Assembly: GCA_020343655.1 (NCBI GenBank)
Contig: CP070805.1
Coordinates: 2,171,338 to 2,212,367 of the forward strand
Source: Promethearchaeota archaeon
GTDB lineage: Archaea > Asgardarchaeota > Lokiarchaeia > Sigyniarchaeales > SOKP01
Reading direction: 5' to 3'
Length of the DNA: 41,030 nucleotides
In this document: piece after piece, positions 8,690-15,852 of the stretch
Layout of the letters: each line of letters starts with the position of its first letter
How positions within the stretch are numbered: the first letter of the stretch is position 1
Made by a program: the position numbers and the translations under genes
The notes under the pieces: generated by a model
The model's database searches: none
Told to the model about the DNA's origin: nothing
Seen by the model: only the letters and a program-made list of their open reading frames with translations

Positions 8690-9775
8690 ATGGAATTAAA
8701 TAAATTGATTAGAGAAAATTTAAGAAAATATTCTGCATATGAACCGGGTGAACAGCCAACAGAAGAAGGTTGGGTTATATTAAATACAAATGAAAATCCT
8801 TACCCACCATTACCTGAAATATTAAATGACATAAAGAAGGCAGTAAACAATAAAATTAGACTATATCCAGATCCTACTTCATTTGAGTTGCGTAAAGAAA
8901 TCTTAAATGTTTTATTAAGGGATAAGGATACACTTACTAACAGAAATTCGATCTTTATTGGTAATGGCTCGGATGAAATATTAGATGTTATTTTTAAAGT
9001 TTTTATTGACCCTGGAGATGAAATAGTTATATTTTATCCAACCTATGGTCTGTATAAAGTCTTAGCAACACTTTATAATGCTAAAATTAATGAAATTCAA
9101 CTCAATGAAGATTTTTCTATTCCTGATAAGGCTTTTTCAGCTAAAGGAAAAGTAATGTTTATTAATTCACCTAACGATCCAAACGGAAAATCCCTTGGAA
9201 ATGCTACAATACTTAAACTTTGCGACAACTTTCCAGGTATTGTTGTTGTTGATGAATCATATGCAGATTTCTCTAACCAAACATGTTTATCATTATTAAA
9301 AAAAGCAAAAAATTTAATTATAGACCGATCTTTTTCCAAGGGCTTCTCTATTGCTTCTCTAAGAATGGGTTTTGCTTTAGCAGATGCTGAAATTATTAAA
9401 GAAATGAATAGAGTAAAATTGCCTTATAATACAAATTATCTAGGGCAAATAGCCGCTCTATCATGCATTAAGCATAATAAGAAGATATTTGAACAGAATA
9501 AAAAAATTCTAAAAGAAAGAGAAAGACTTAATAAAGAATTAGATAAATATAATGGAATTACCGTTTTACCTTCTGATGCTAATTTTATATTTGTAAAATT
9601 TGATGATAAGTCCAAAACATTGAAGTTTGTATGGGATTTAAAAGAAATGAAAATTCTGGTTCGGCATTTTAGCAAACCAGGGTTATACAATTATATTAGA
9701 GTAACTATTGGAACTGAAGAAGATAATAATAAATTCTTAAACGCATTTGGAACCATAGCAAATAAATATTTATAA
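8690..9775 (+). CDS. hisC: Histidinol-phosphate aminotransferase
   Basis: The 361-residue protein is a fold-type I PLP aminotransferase of normal HisC length. It has the N-terminal signature LNTNENPYPPLPE, the cofactor motif GNGSDEILD, SPNDPNGKSLG, VVDESYADF, and the PLP lysine Lys217 in SFSKGFSIASLRMGFALA. It transfers the amino group from glutamate to imidazole-acetol phosphate in histidine synthesis; a role on a related substrate cannot be excluded. No other his gene is in the window. The 215-base upstream gap, shared with the divergent gelsolin gene, contains a TATA-like AAATATTTAAATTA near 8613. A GGGTA motif precedes the ATG. Confidence 0.85.
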   Translation: MELNKLIRENLRKYSAYEPGEQPTEEGWVILNTNENPYPPLPEILNDIKKAVNNKIRLYPDPTSFELRKEILNVLLRDKDTLTNRNSIFIGNGSDEILDVIFKVFIDPGDEIVIFYPTYGLYKVLATLYNAKINEIQLNEDFSIPDKAFSAKGKVMFINSPNDPNGKSLGNATILKLCDNFPGIVVVDESYADFSNQTCLSLLKKAKNLIIDRSFSKGFSIASLRMGFALADAEIIKEMNRVKLPYNTNYLGQIAALSCIKHNKKIFEQNKKILKERERLNKELDKYNGITVLPSDANFIFVKFDDKSKTLKFVWDLKEMKILVRHFSKPGLYNYIRVTIGTEEDNNKFLNAFGTIANKYL

Positions 9776-9806
9776 TATCATTAATTTAATATTGATTTAA
9801 TTTTAA

Positions 9807-9820
9807 GGCGACTACGTATC
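9807..9820 (+). promoter_or_regulatory. Probable Shine-Dalgarno motif and near-cognate ATC start
   Basis: GGCGA (one mismatch to GGTGA) is followed after six bases by ATC at 9818, in frame with the zinc-ribbon protein. No ATG, GTG or TTG lies in frame between the upstream stop (9782) and the second half of the zinc ribbon. Confidence 0.4.
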
Positions 9821-11020
9821 AAAAAAAAAAGAAAAAAAGGAATTCCTCAAAAAAAAGGAAAGGGTGAGATTGAATGTCTACATTGTGGATATATAATTTC
9901 AAAACCCTATCCAAAAGATTCCATGTGTCCAAGATGTCGAAAATTTTTACCAACTTTGTTTGATTTAACTACAGAGCAAGAAGTAAACCCCCAACCAAAA
10001 AATTTTGAAACAAAGGCTACAACTCTCTCCTCAAAATTAAAAGATAAAGTGAGAGTAAAGGAAAAGGAAAAACCACTGATTATATCACTAGATCATGACA
10101 AAATTAAATTGAAGAAAGGAGAATACGTAAAATTAATTGGAATCACCTCAACTGAAAGAACCCAACTTTATTGCAGCAATAATAACTATTCCTATTTACT
10201 AGAATTAACAAATAATCTAGATTTCATTGCTACAAGTATTTTAGGGGGAGATCTTGATAAAATGCTGCTGATTACAGAGGAAAAAGAAAAGGAAGAAAAA
10301 TGTCAATTTTATGAAAAAAATAACATAATTTACCTTGTTTATGGAAAATTTCCTGATAAGATAGGGAAATGGATTCTTGAACAGATGTCCAATAACTTCT
10401 CAGAATTGATTCCTGGTAAAGATGTAGAAAAATTGGACAGATTTGAAAAATATGAAATCGGGATAGAATTCAAAAAGAGGATATATTTTATTTTAAATGA
10501 ATATGCAAATAAATTGCAAGAAGTATTTACTGATCAAGAGATACCATACGTTGAAGATACAATTAGAATTGATTATCTAGGATTATCATCAATGTCTATA
10601 GGAGTCATATCACTTTTAATAGGAGAGGAAAACTTAAATTTTGAATCCCTTGGTGAATTTGAAAACCCTGAAGAAGAAAAGGAAATGAAAGAATCAATGC
10701 TAACAGCGAAAATTGAAGCAATTGCAGCAAATACACAAGGAAATACTGGTGCTACACCTCGATGGATTGCCGTGAAATTGGGATTCCAAAAATATCGTTT
10801 TTTAACTTTCAAAAAATACAAGAACGATTATTTCCTTTCAATGCTCACAGAGGGGAATTTAGGAAAAATTGAAAAAGTTGAACAATTATTAGATCCTAAA
10901 ATCGACCAGATAACAACAATGGTTTTTTCAGGAAATTTAAAACCTTTTAACGAATTAAAAATAACTTTAGCTGAAAATTTTTCAAAAAGAAAAAAATTTC
11001 CTCCCTTTAATTTTAATTAA
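9818..11020 (+). CDS. Zinc-ribbon protein of unknown function
   Basis: The first ATG in frame (9923) would cut the zinc ribbon in half. The pair CLHC lies upstream of it and the pair CPRC just downstream (CX2C, 14 residues, CX2C). The true start is therefore earlier, and ATC at 9818 gives 400 residues beginning with a Lys/Arg-rich stretch. Residues about 95-400 (KLKKGEYVKLIGITS, then DYLGLSSMSIGVISLLIGEENL, GNTGATPRWIAVKLGF) form an alpha/beta region I do not recognise. It has no membrane span. The Lys-rich N-terminus plus zinc ribbon suggests nucleic-acid or ribosome contact, but that is only a guess. A frameshift in the 10-A run at 9821 was considered; the alternative frames also lack a start. 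Confidence 0.6.
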   Translation: MKKKRKKGIPQKKGKGEIECLHCGYIISKPYPKDSMCPRCRKFLPTLFDLTTEQEVNPQPKNFETKATTLSSKLKDKVRVKEKEKPLIISLDHDKIKLKKGEYVKLIGITSTERTQLYCSNNNYSYLLELTNNLDFIATSILGGDLDKMLLITEEKEKEEKCQFYEKNNIIYLVYGKFPDKIGKWILEQMSNNFSELIPGKDVEKLDRFEKYEIGIEFKKRIYFILNEYANKLQEVFTDQEIPYVEDTIRIDYLGLSSMSIGVISLLIGEENLNFESLGEFENPEEEKEMKESMLTAKIEAIAANTQGNTGATPRWIAVKLGFQKYRFLTFKKYKNDYFLSMLTEGNLGKIEKVEQLLDPKIDQITTMVFSGNLKPFNELKITLAENFSKRKKFPPFNFN

Positions 11021-11250
11021 ATTGCTTAATATAATTTAATAGAATTTTTCGAGAAAAAGATAAAATTGTTTGTTATTTATCAAATCACAGAACTAAAAAA
11101 CATCTTAATGATTAAAATAGCTAAAGTTACTCAAGTTTTAAATAATTTTCTTTTGTTGAGATTTTATTAGAGAGGAGTATTTAATCACCTAAGTTCTTTG
11201 CCTAATACAAGTTAAAAGTCAGAATATAAAATGTTTTACTAACAAAATTG

Positions 11251-11260
11251 CTTATATAAA
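11251..11260 (+). promoter_or_regulatory. TATA box
   Basis: CTTATATAAA fits the archaeal consensus. The expected transcription start is near 11280, just upstream of the palindrome. Confidence 0.45.
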
Positions 11261-11297
11261 TTGAGTATGCAAAGCAGAAAATACTAGAATAAACAAT

Positions 11298-11312
11298 ATT
11301 GGTGACACCAAT
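11298..11312. repeat. Perfect 15-base palindrome, possible operator
   Basis: ATTGGTG-A-CACCAAT has 7-base arms around a single A. It is GC-richer than its surroundings. Its place about 40 bases downstream of the TATA box fits a repressor site or a short RNA hairpin. Confidence 0.4.
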
Positions 11313-11446
11313 GACTTAAAAATCACTACTTTTGATTTTCTCAATATAATAATATCCCTTAAAAAATGTTATGAAAATAATAAAGTCTCAATTATTTATA
11401 ATTAATATATCTATATTTACTTGAATTAATTTTTTTAAAGATCATT

Positions 11447-12409
11447 TTGACTTTAACTCCAGAAGAAATTTTCATGGAACTAAAAAAAAATACAATAAAT
11501 AAATCTACAGCATACGATCTACTTACATCTTTAATTGAAAATAGTAAGAGTGAAAATGTTCGAGTAGAATCCATTAGAAGTTTAGAAAAAATTGGATTAT
11601 ATCACGACAAATTATATATCTTGTTAGAAAACCTGCTTATTTCGGATGCAAGTAATAAAATTAGAATGGCAGCAGCAGAGTTTATTAAGAATAGATTTCT
11701 TGAAAAAGCAATTAGACCATTTAAATGGGCGATTAAACATGAAAATGATTATGAATGTTTAATAACGATAATTCAAAAATTAGAGGAAATAAATAATAAT
11801 GAATCTAAGCTGATTTTAGTCAATGAAATAAAGAGAATAACAAAGATAAAATATCTCAACAAAGAAAAAAGGATTGAAAATAAAAAATACAAAAAAATCA
11901 TTAAAAAATTATCAAAATCGGAAAAATTTAATTCTCTAACTCATAAAAAATTATCTGAAATTTTAATTAATTATTTAACAATTGCCAATCTTACAAAACA
12001 ATATCCAAATGTATTTTTTGAAATAAATCCACAGAACGGATTAATAAAAGAATTAGATTTATCAGATTATTTAGAGTATGAAGTTAAAGGCATCCCATTC
12101 GGATGGAAAAATAATATTGAATCAATTTCGGAAATTGAAGGGTTAAAACATTTAAGACATTTGAATAAAATAGATCTTTCGAATAATAAAATTAAAAATG
12201 TAAAGGAGTTAGTTAATTTTGAAAATTTAACATATCTAATTTTAACAAATAATAAAATCAGTGAATTAAAGAACTTGGAATATATTAAAAAGATACCAAA
12301 TCTAGAGTATTTGGATTTAAGATATAATGATATTGTTAAAAATGTTAATCTAAATGAATTTGATAAAAAAATTAGAGTTTTGTTAAAAGACGATCTAATA
12401 TTAAAATAA
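11447..12409 (+). CDS. HEAT-like / leucine-rich-repeat protein, shorter paralogue
   Basis: The 320-residue protein starts at TTG. This start is supported by alignment of its first residues (LTPEEIFMELK) with those of the protein at 2081 (LTPNAIFEDLK). Residues 1-130 are HEAT-like helical repeats homologous to that protein (RVESIRSLEKIG; LLENLLISDASNKIR). A Lys-rich insert follows at 130-175. Only about three or four leucine-rich repeats remain (near 220-300; LNKIDLSNNKIKNVKEL), of the SDS22-like 'NKI' type rather than the 'LPxSI' type of the longer paralogue. It is cytosolic, with no enzymatic motif. It is likely a scaffold whose repeat part has diverged while the N-terminal half is kept. Confidence 0.75.
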   Translation: MTLTPEEIFMELKKNTINKSTAYDLLTSLIENSKSENVRVESIRSLEKIGLYHDKLYILLENLLISDASNKIRMAAAEFIKNRFLEKAIRPFKWAIKHENDYECLITIIQKLEEINNNESKLILVNEIKRITKIKYLNKEKRIENKKYKKIIKKLSKSEKFNSLTHKKLSEILINYLTIANLTKQYPNVFFEINPQNGLIKELDLSDYLEYEVKGIPFGWKNNIESISEIEGLKHLRHLNKIDLSNNKIKNVKELVNFENLTYLILTNNKISELKNLEYIKKIPNLEYLDLRYNDIVKNVNLNEFDKKIRVLLKDDLILK

Positions 12410-12421
12410 AAGAAAAAAAAA

Positions 12422-13744
12422 TTATTCCTCTATAAGGGCAGTTTTTCCACTCCCCCATACACCTAGAGCTACTCCTAGTTCCTTCTGTTGTTTAGCAACA
12501 TCTCTTACATTCTTTCCTTGCATTACAGCATCTATCGCTTGTCTAAATGCTTTAGCACCTGCTATTGGTCCATCAGGATGGCTATGAATGCCGCCTCCAC
12601 TACCGATAAGAATATCTTTACCAGCTTCTTTTATACACTTTTCAACCATCCCTGGAGTAATTCCTCCACTTGGCATAGGTAGAGTAGGTTTAATGTGTTG
12701 CAATGGATATCTCAATGCTTTAAGATTTTGTTCATATCTTTCATCAAGAATTTCAGCTTTTCCATAAGGTGCAGGAATTACAACAGTGTCTGCTCCGCAA
12801 ATGCGTGGTAATTTCGCAAAAGTCAACATACTTGTCATCCCCGTCCATTCACCACCAAAATAAGTACCACCAAAATCCATGTGGCCCAAAATTGGAACTT
12901 TAATTGATGGGTCTTCAGCTATTTGCCTTAAAGCCTCAAAGCCTGTAGCTAAATAATTTATCATTAAGGCATTTGCTCCTAATTCCATCATTTTATCTGC
13001 ATACTCGAACATTTCTGGGAATTTGGTTGTTATATTAATTGTATATAGCGTTTTCTCCCCTTTCTCAGAATCTGCTCGGTCTACTGCCTCCATAACTTTT
13101 ACTATTCTCTCTTCTAGGGTATTAAAAGAAGGATCTGAAATTAACTCATCGTCTTTTACAACATCACAACCACCTACTGCTGCTTTATAAACTAAATCTG
13201 CCGCAACATCTGCTGTATGCCCAGTACAAGGTTTTACCATGTTATTTAAAAGAGGTCGTTGAGGAATATTCATTAGTTTTCGAATACCATCAATACCAAA
13301 CTTTGGACCTTTATAATCTTCTAACCACATTTTAGGAAATGCAAGATCTACTAATTTTAACCCATGCGTAATGCTTATATTACCAATAACTGTTGTAAAA
13401 AGCATAGGAATACCCATTCCTTTAATATTTACAACAGGAAATCCGATTTGTACGAAATAAGTTCTTTCTTTGATATCTTTGGGGATATAATATTCATACA
13501 TTGGGAGCTCATACACCCCGAGCACTCTTGCTACATGATGTTTCCTAACTTCTGCTGTTTCAGCGGGTACCCTAACCCAAGTACCTGTGGATTGCTCAAT
13601 TGCAGCAAATCGAGATAGATAGTTGACATTTTGCCCCTTCGGCCGTTTAATGATATAACTCGCGATAATATATTTTTCTAAATCAATACCATCTAAACCT
13701 ATTGCTTCAGGTATATCAAAATATTGTTCGCAACTTTTTTCCAT
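12422..13744 (-). CDS. RuBisCO-like protein (large-subunit superfamily), probably not a carboxylase
   Basis: The 440-residue length and domain order are those of the RuBisCO large chain. The N-terminal EQSTGTW and IGN motifs are present. The metal site is kept: Lys197, Asp199 and Glu200 in GGCDVVKDDE match the carbamylated Lys201, Asp203 and Glu204 of plant RuBisCO. Lys171 (VKPCTG) matches Lys175, and the phosphate loops PSGGITPG and GSGGGIHSHPDGP are kept. Several carboxylase residues are not. Lys177 is Cys, Arg295 is Met289 (GHMDFGG in place of GHRAMHA), and the His327 HxGT loop reads GADTVVIPAPYGK. A canonical form III enzyme would keep these, so a form IV (RuBisCO-like) enolase/isomerase-type activity is more likely. 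The gene is monocistronic with a GTGA motif 7 bases before ATG. Confidence 0.85.
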   Translation of the reverse strand: MEKSCEQYFDIPEAIGLDGIDLEKYIIASYIIKRPKGQNVNYLSRFAAIEQSTGTWVRVPAETAEVRKHHVARVLGVYELPMYEYYIPKDIKERTYFVQIGFPVVNIKGMGIPMLFTTVIGNISITHGLKLVDLAFPKMWLEDYKGPKFGIDGIRKLMNIPQRPLLNNMVKPCTGHTADVAADLVYKAAVGGCDVVKDDELISDPSFNTLEERIVKVMEAVDRADSEKGEKTLYTINITTKFPEMFEYADKMMELGANALMINYLATGFEALRQIAEDPSIKVPILGHMDFGGTYFGGEWTGMTSMLTFAKLPRICGADTVVIPAPYGKAEILDERYEQNLKALRYPLQHIKPTLPMPSGGITPGMVEKCIKEAGKDILIGSGGGIHSHPDGPIAGAKAFRQAIDAVMQGKNVRDVAKQQKELGVALGVWGSGKTALIEE

Positions 13745-13821
13745 AATAATTTCACTATAATTAATTAAATATTATCAGAAAAAGTAATGGTAATCAGTTC
13801 AAAAATTTTATGATATTAAAT

Positions 13822-13842
13822 AAAAGAAAAAATAAAAAAAAA
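13822..13842 (-). terminator. T-tract terminator of the 371/147-residue operon
   Basis: On the minus strand, runs of T interrupted by single other bases follow the stop codon of the 371-residue protein gene by 13 bases. Confidence 0.4.
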
Positions 13843-13854
13843 TATAATATAAAA

Positions 13855-14970
13855 CTAAGCTTTAACATTTAATTCAGTTTTAGCTGCTGCTTTAAGATCA
13901 CTATATGAATTTTCTAAAACAGTGAGATATTCAATTAAAACTTGACCTGCTTTTGATTTTTGATCATATTCTTTTTTAATGGTGTTTAATAGATATTTTG
14001 GAAAAAATAAATCTAAATAAAAATCTGAGAGTAATGCATAATATTCATTATTCGCTTTATCCTGAAAAACTCGGATCATTTGGGTATCCCAAAGCATCTT
14101 TAGTATATCATCGAGATCATCAACACCTTTCCTTCTTAGTTTCTCGAGGTCATTTTTAGTTACTATTGATGTTCTTAATAACCTTATTGTTTCATAAACT
14201 TGAGGATCAATAAGAATATCTATAATCCTAAGATTATCTCCTTCCGTTGGAAGATAGTTTTGAAAGAATTTCTTAACTTCTATTTTATAATCCTCTACAA
14301 GTTGAGCTGGTAAACCATAGCGAGTAGGATCATCAAATATTTTAACAGGAGGTACTCTTAAAGCCACAACATCTTGAATTAAAAAGATAAGTCCTGAGGG
14401 CATACTTTTTACCGATGTTTCTTTTACAATTTCATGTTTCACAAGTTCTATTAAAACACGTTCTAAATCAACAAAGCCTTGTTTGTATTGATCTTTTAAC
14501 CATACCATTAATTCTGACTTTGCAACTACACCCTCATCTCTCAAACGAGTAATTATCATGCGTTTAATCTCATCTTGATAAGTAATGGCAAGGTGTTGTT
14601 CTTTGTTTAATATAGGATAAATAGATAGCCTTCTAAATAATGTAGGAATCATTGGTACAAAGGCATCATCCATTAGATTTTGTAAAATAATTCGAGAAAT
14701 ATCTATTAAACCTCCTTCATACGAATCAGGATCATCATCGAGATCTAAGAGTAGAAGAATGTAGAAACCCTTATCAGGGCCAGTATAGTAAGACGCAATA
14801 TTTAAAGAACCAATCATCAAACTGATCATCCCAGATTCTTCGCTATACTCATGAGTACTATAAACTTGCGAGAGAGTTTTATCAGGGATATTTATTTCTG
14901 GGGGGTGTTTTGCTAACATTTCTGTTCCAACTCTTTCATTCCATCTCATCACTACTAATCCAATTGGCAT
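13855..14970 (-). CDS. Cytosolic longin-like / winged-helix protein, paralogue A (adaptor candidate)
   Basis: The 371-residue soluble protein has no signal or membrane span. Residues 1-120 have the hydrophobic strand/helix pattern of a longin or roadblock-type alpha/beta domain (MPIGLVVMRWNERVGTEML; GMISLMIGSLNIASYYTG; YILLLLDLDDD). Residues about 130-205 and 255-330 look like two winged-helix units (RLRDEGVVAKSELMVWL; KNDLEKLRRKGVDDLDDILK). A C-terminal helix ends the protein. It is homologous along its whole length to the protein at 16976-18088. Its ATG shares one base with the stop of the 147-residue membrane protein gene, and GGGGTG lies 7 bases upstream, so the two are co-translated. Domain assignments are from pattern only. 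I infer binding to the membrane protein's tail or to the nearby GTPase. Confidence 0.7.
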   Translation of the reverse strand: MPIGLVVMRWNERVGTEMLAKHPPEINIPDKTLSQVYSTHEYSEESGMISLMIGSLNIASYYTGPDKGFYILLLLDLDDDPDSYEGGLIDISRIILQNLMDDAFVPMIPTLFRRLSIYPILNKEQHLAITYQDEIKRMIITRLRDEGVVAKSELMVWLKDQYKQGFVDLERVLIELVKHEIVKETSVKSMPSGLIFLIQDVVALRVPPVKIFDDPTRYGLPAQLVEDYKIEVKKFFQNYLPTEGDNLRIIDILIDPQVYETIRLLRTSIVTKNDLEKLRRKGVDDLDDILKMLWDTQMIRVFQDKANNEYYALLSDFYLDLFFPKYLLNTIKKEYDQKSKAGQVLIEYLTVLENSYSDLKAAAKTELNVKA

Positions 14971-15413
14971 TAGTGAACACCCCTTTTATATTCTTCTTTT
15001 TCTTTAGAAGTTTTTTTCCCTTGTATACTCTCTATTCCTAATACTGGCTCTAAAGATAATCCAAGTACCTTCCATTTATATCCTAATTTCTTTACAATGT
15101 ATTCCTTCCTCATCGGATATAATACAGATTCAGAAATTGGATTTTTTCTTTTTATCTCTTTTTTCATCTTTTTTACTCTCCTAATAAAAGTAGGAATCTT
15201 CTGTCGTTGGTTTAATTGATATATTATAAGGCTAGAAATGAACACAATTGCAATACCCGTAATAACCCAGAAGAAAATAGTAAAGAATTCTGAAAATAAT
15301 CCCACGCCAAAATAAATTTGATTCATCAAATATATTGTTAAAATTATTGACAATATGAGAATTAAAATGAGTATGATTGTAAAATTAAGACTTTGAATTG
15401 TTTTTCTCTTCAT
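14970..15413 (-). CDS. Two-span membrane protein with the shared cytoplasmic tail
   Basis: The 147-residue protein has two hydrophobic segments (about 10-30 and 45-66) separated by a short polar loop, then a positively charged 75-residue tail. That tail starts IPTFIRRVKK and carries KWKVLGLSLEPVLGI. It aligns without gaps to the last 76 residues of the 1466-residue surface protein at 18091-22491, including the Ile-Pro after the membrane span, the Trp-Lys, GLSL and VLGI. It therefore looks like the membrane and tail part of that receptor without its ectodomain. TAGGA lies just before the ATG. A 20-base palindrome next to a TATA-like box lies 60-80 bases upstream. Confidence 0.7.
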   Translation of the reverse strand: MKRKTIQSLNFTIILILILILSIILTIYLMNQIYFGVGLFSEFFTIFFWVITGIAIVFISSLIIYQLNQRQKIPTFIRRVKKMKKEIKRKNPISESVLYPMRKEYIVKKLGYKWKVLGLSLEPVLGIESIQGKKTSKEKEEYKRGVH

Positions 15414-15475
15414 ATTTCCTATACCATTTTTCCTATGATGTTGATAGTTTTCAATAAAAAAGGAATTCTTATCTT

Positions 15476-15495
15476 TATTAATGTCAACATTAATA
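15476..15495. repeat. Perfect 20-base palindrome, operator candidate
   Basis: TATTAATGT and its reverse complement ACATTAATA are separated by CA (9-base arms). On the minus strand the site lies immediately downstream of, and overlapping the edge of, a TATA-like box. A repressor bound there could block transcription of the 147/371-residue operon. Confidence 0.5.
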
Positions 15496-15785
15496 TTTAA
15501 CTTTTCATCAGAGTTTTTTTGTAGGAAAATTAATTAAAAAATTAATTTAAATGCAAACTTATCTCTCCACTTTTGAAAAATAATCTGGCAAAGAGATTGT
15601 TTATTCATTTTAAGAATTATTTAGAGTATAAATAGTAGGATTATTCAATTATTTAACTTTTTTTTTTCCATAATTAAAACTATAAATGATAATTCTAGGA
15701 ATTGTTTCTCATAAATTTTAATTTCTAAAAATTTAAATATTCGGATTTAGATTGAAGAATCAGAGAAAAATGTCAAAATAACGAT

Positions 15786-15807
15786 TTTATCTTTGAAAAA
15801 AGATAAA
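15786..15807 (+). promoter_or_regulatory. Leader hairpin with GAAA loop upstream of the GTPase gene
   Basis: TTTATCTTT and AAAGATAAA form a perfect 9-base stem around GAAA, a GNRA tetraloop. If transcription starts near 15757, the hairpin lies in the 5' leader, 45 bases before the ATG. It could affect translation or be a protein-binding site on DNA. Confidence 0.35.
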
Positions 15808-15852
15808 TTGACTTCTTTATTATTAAAGTTGCATACGATTTAGGCTAGGAAC

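Larger units (their letters stand above)
11021..11446. other. 426-base intergenic region with TATA box and palindrome
   Basis: There is no convincing ORF or known RNA here. The region is AT-rich and contains a strong TATA box (11251-11260) and a 15-base perfect palindrome (11298-11312). Transcription from the TATA box would give a leader of about 160 bases before the LRR gene at 11447, or a short non-coding RNA. Confidence 0.5.
15414..15852. other. 439-base divergent regulatory region
   Basis: This stretch separates the minus-strand membrane-protein operon from the plus-strand GTPase gene and carries no convincing ORF. It holds a 20-base palindrome at 15476-15495 with an adjacent TATA-like TTAAATATT on the minus strand (near 15492-15500), a TATA-like TTTAAATATT near 15731-15740 for the GTPase gene, and a 22-base hairpin at 15786-15807. 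Confidence 0.5.

Noticed and set aside
9821-9840. Frameshift in the A-rich run as the reason for the missing start of the zinc-ribbon gene
   Set aside because: Neither alternative frame upstream supplies an ATG, GTG or TTG before a stop, so a simple indel does not solve the problem.
12422-13744. Canonical form III RuBisCO carboxylase
   Set aside because: The metal site is present, but the equivalents of Arg295, His327 and Lys177 are absent, so the carboxylase call is not supported.
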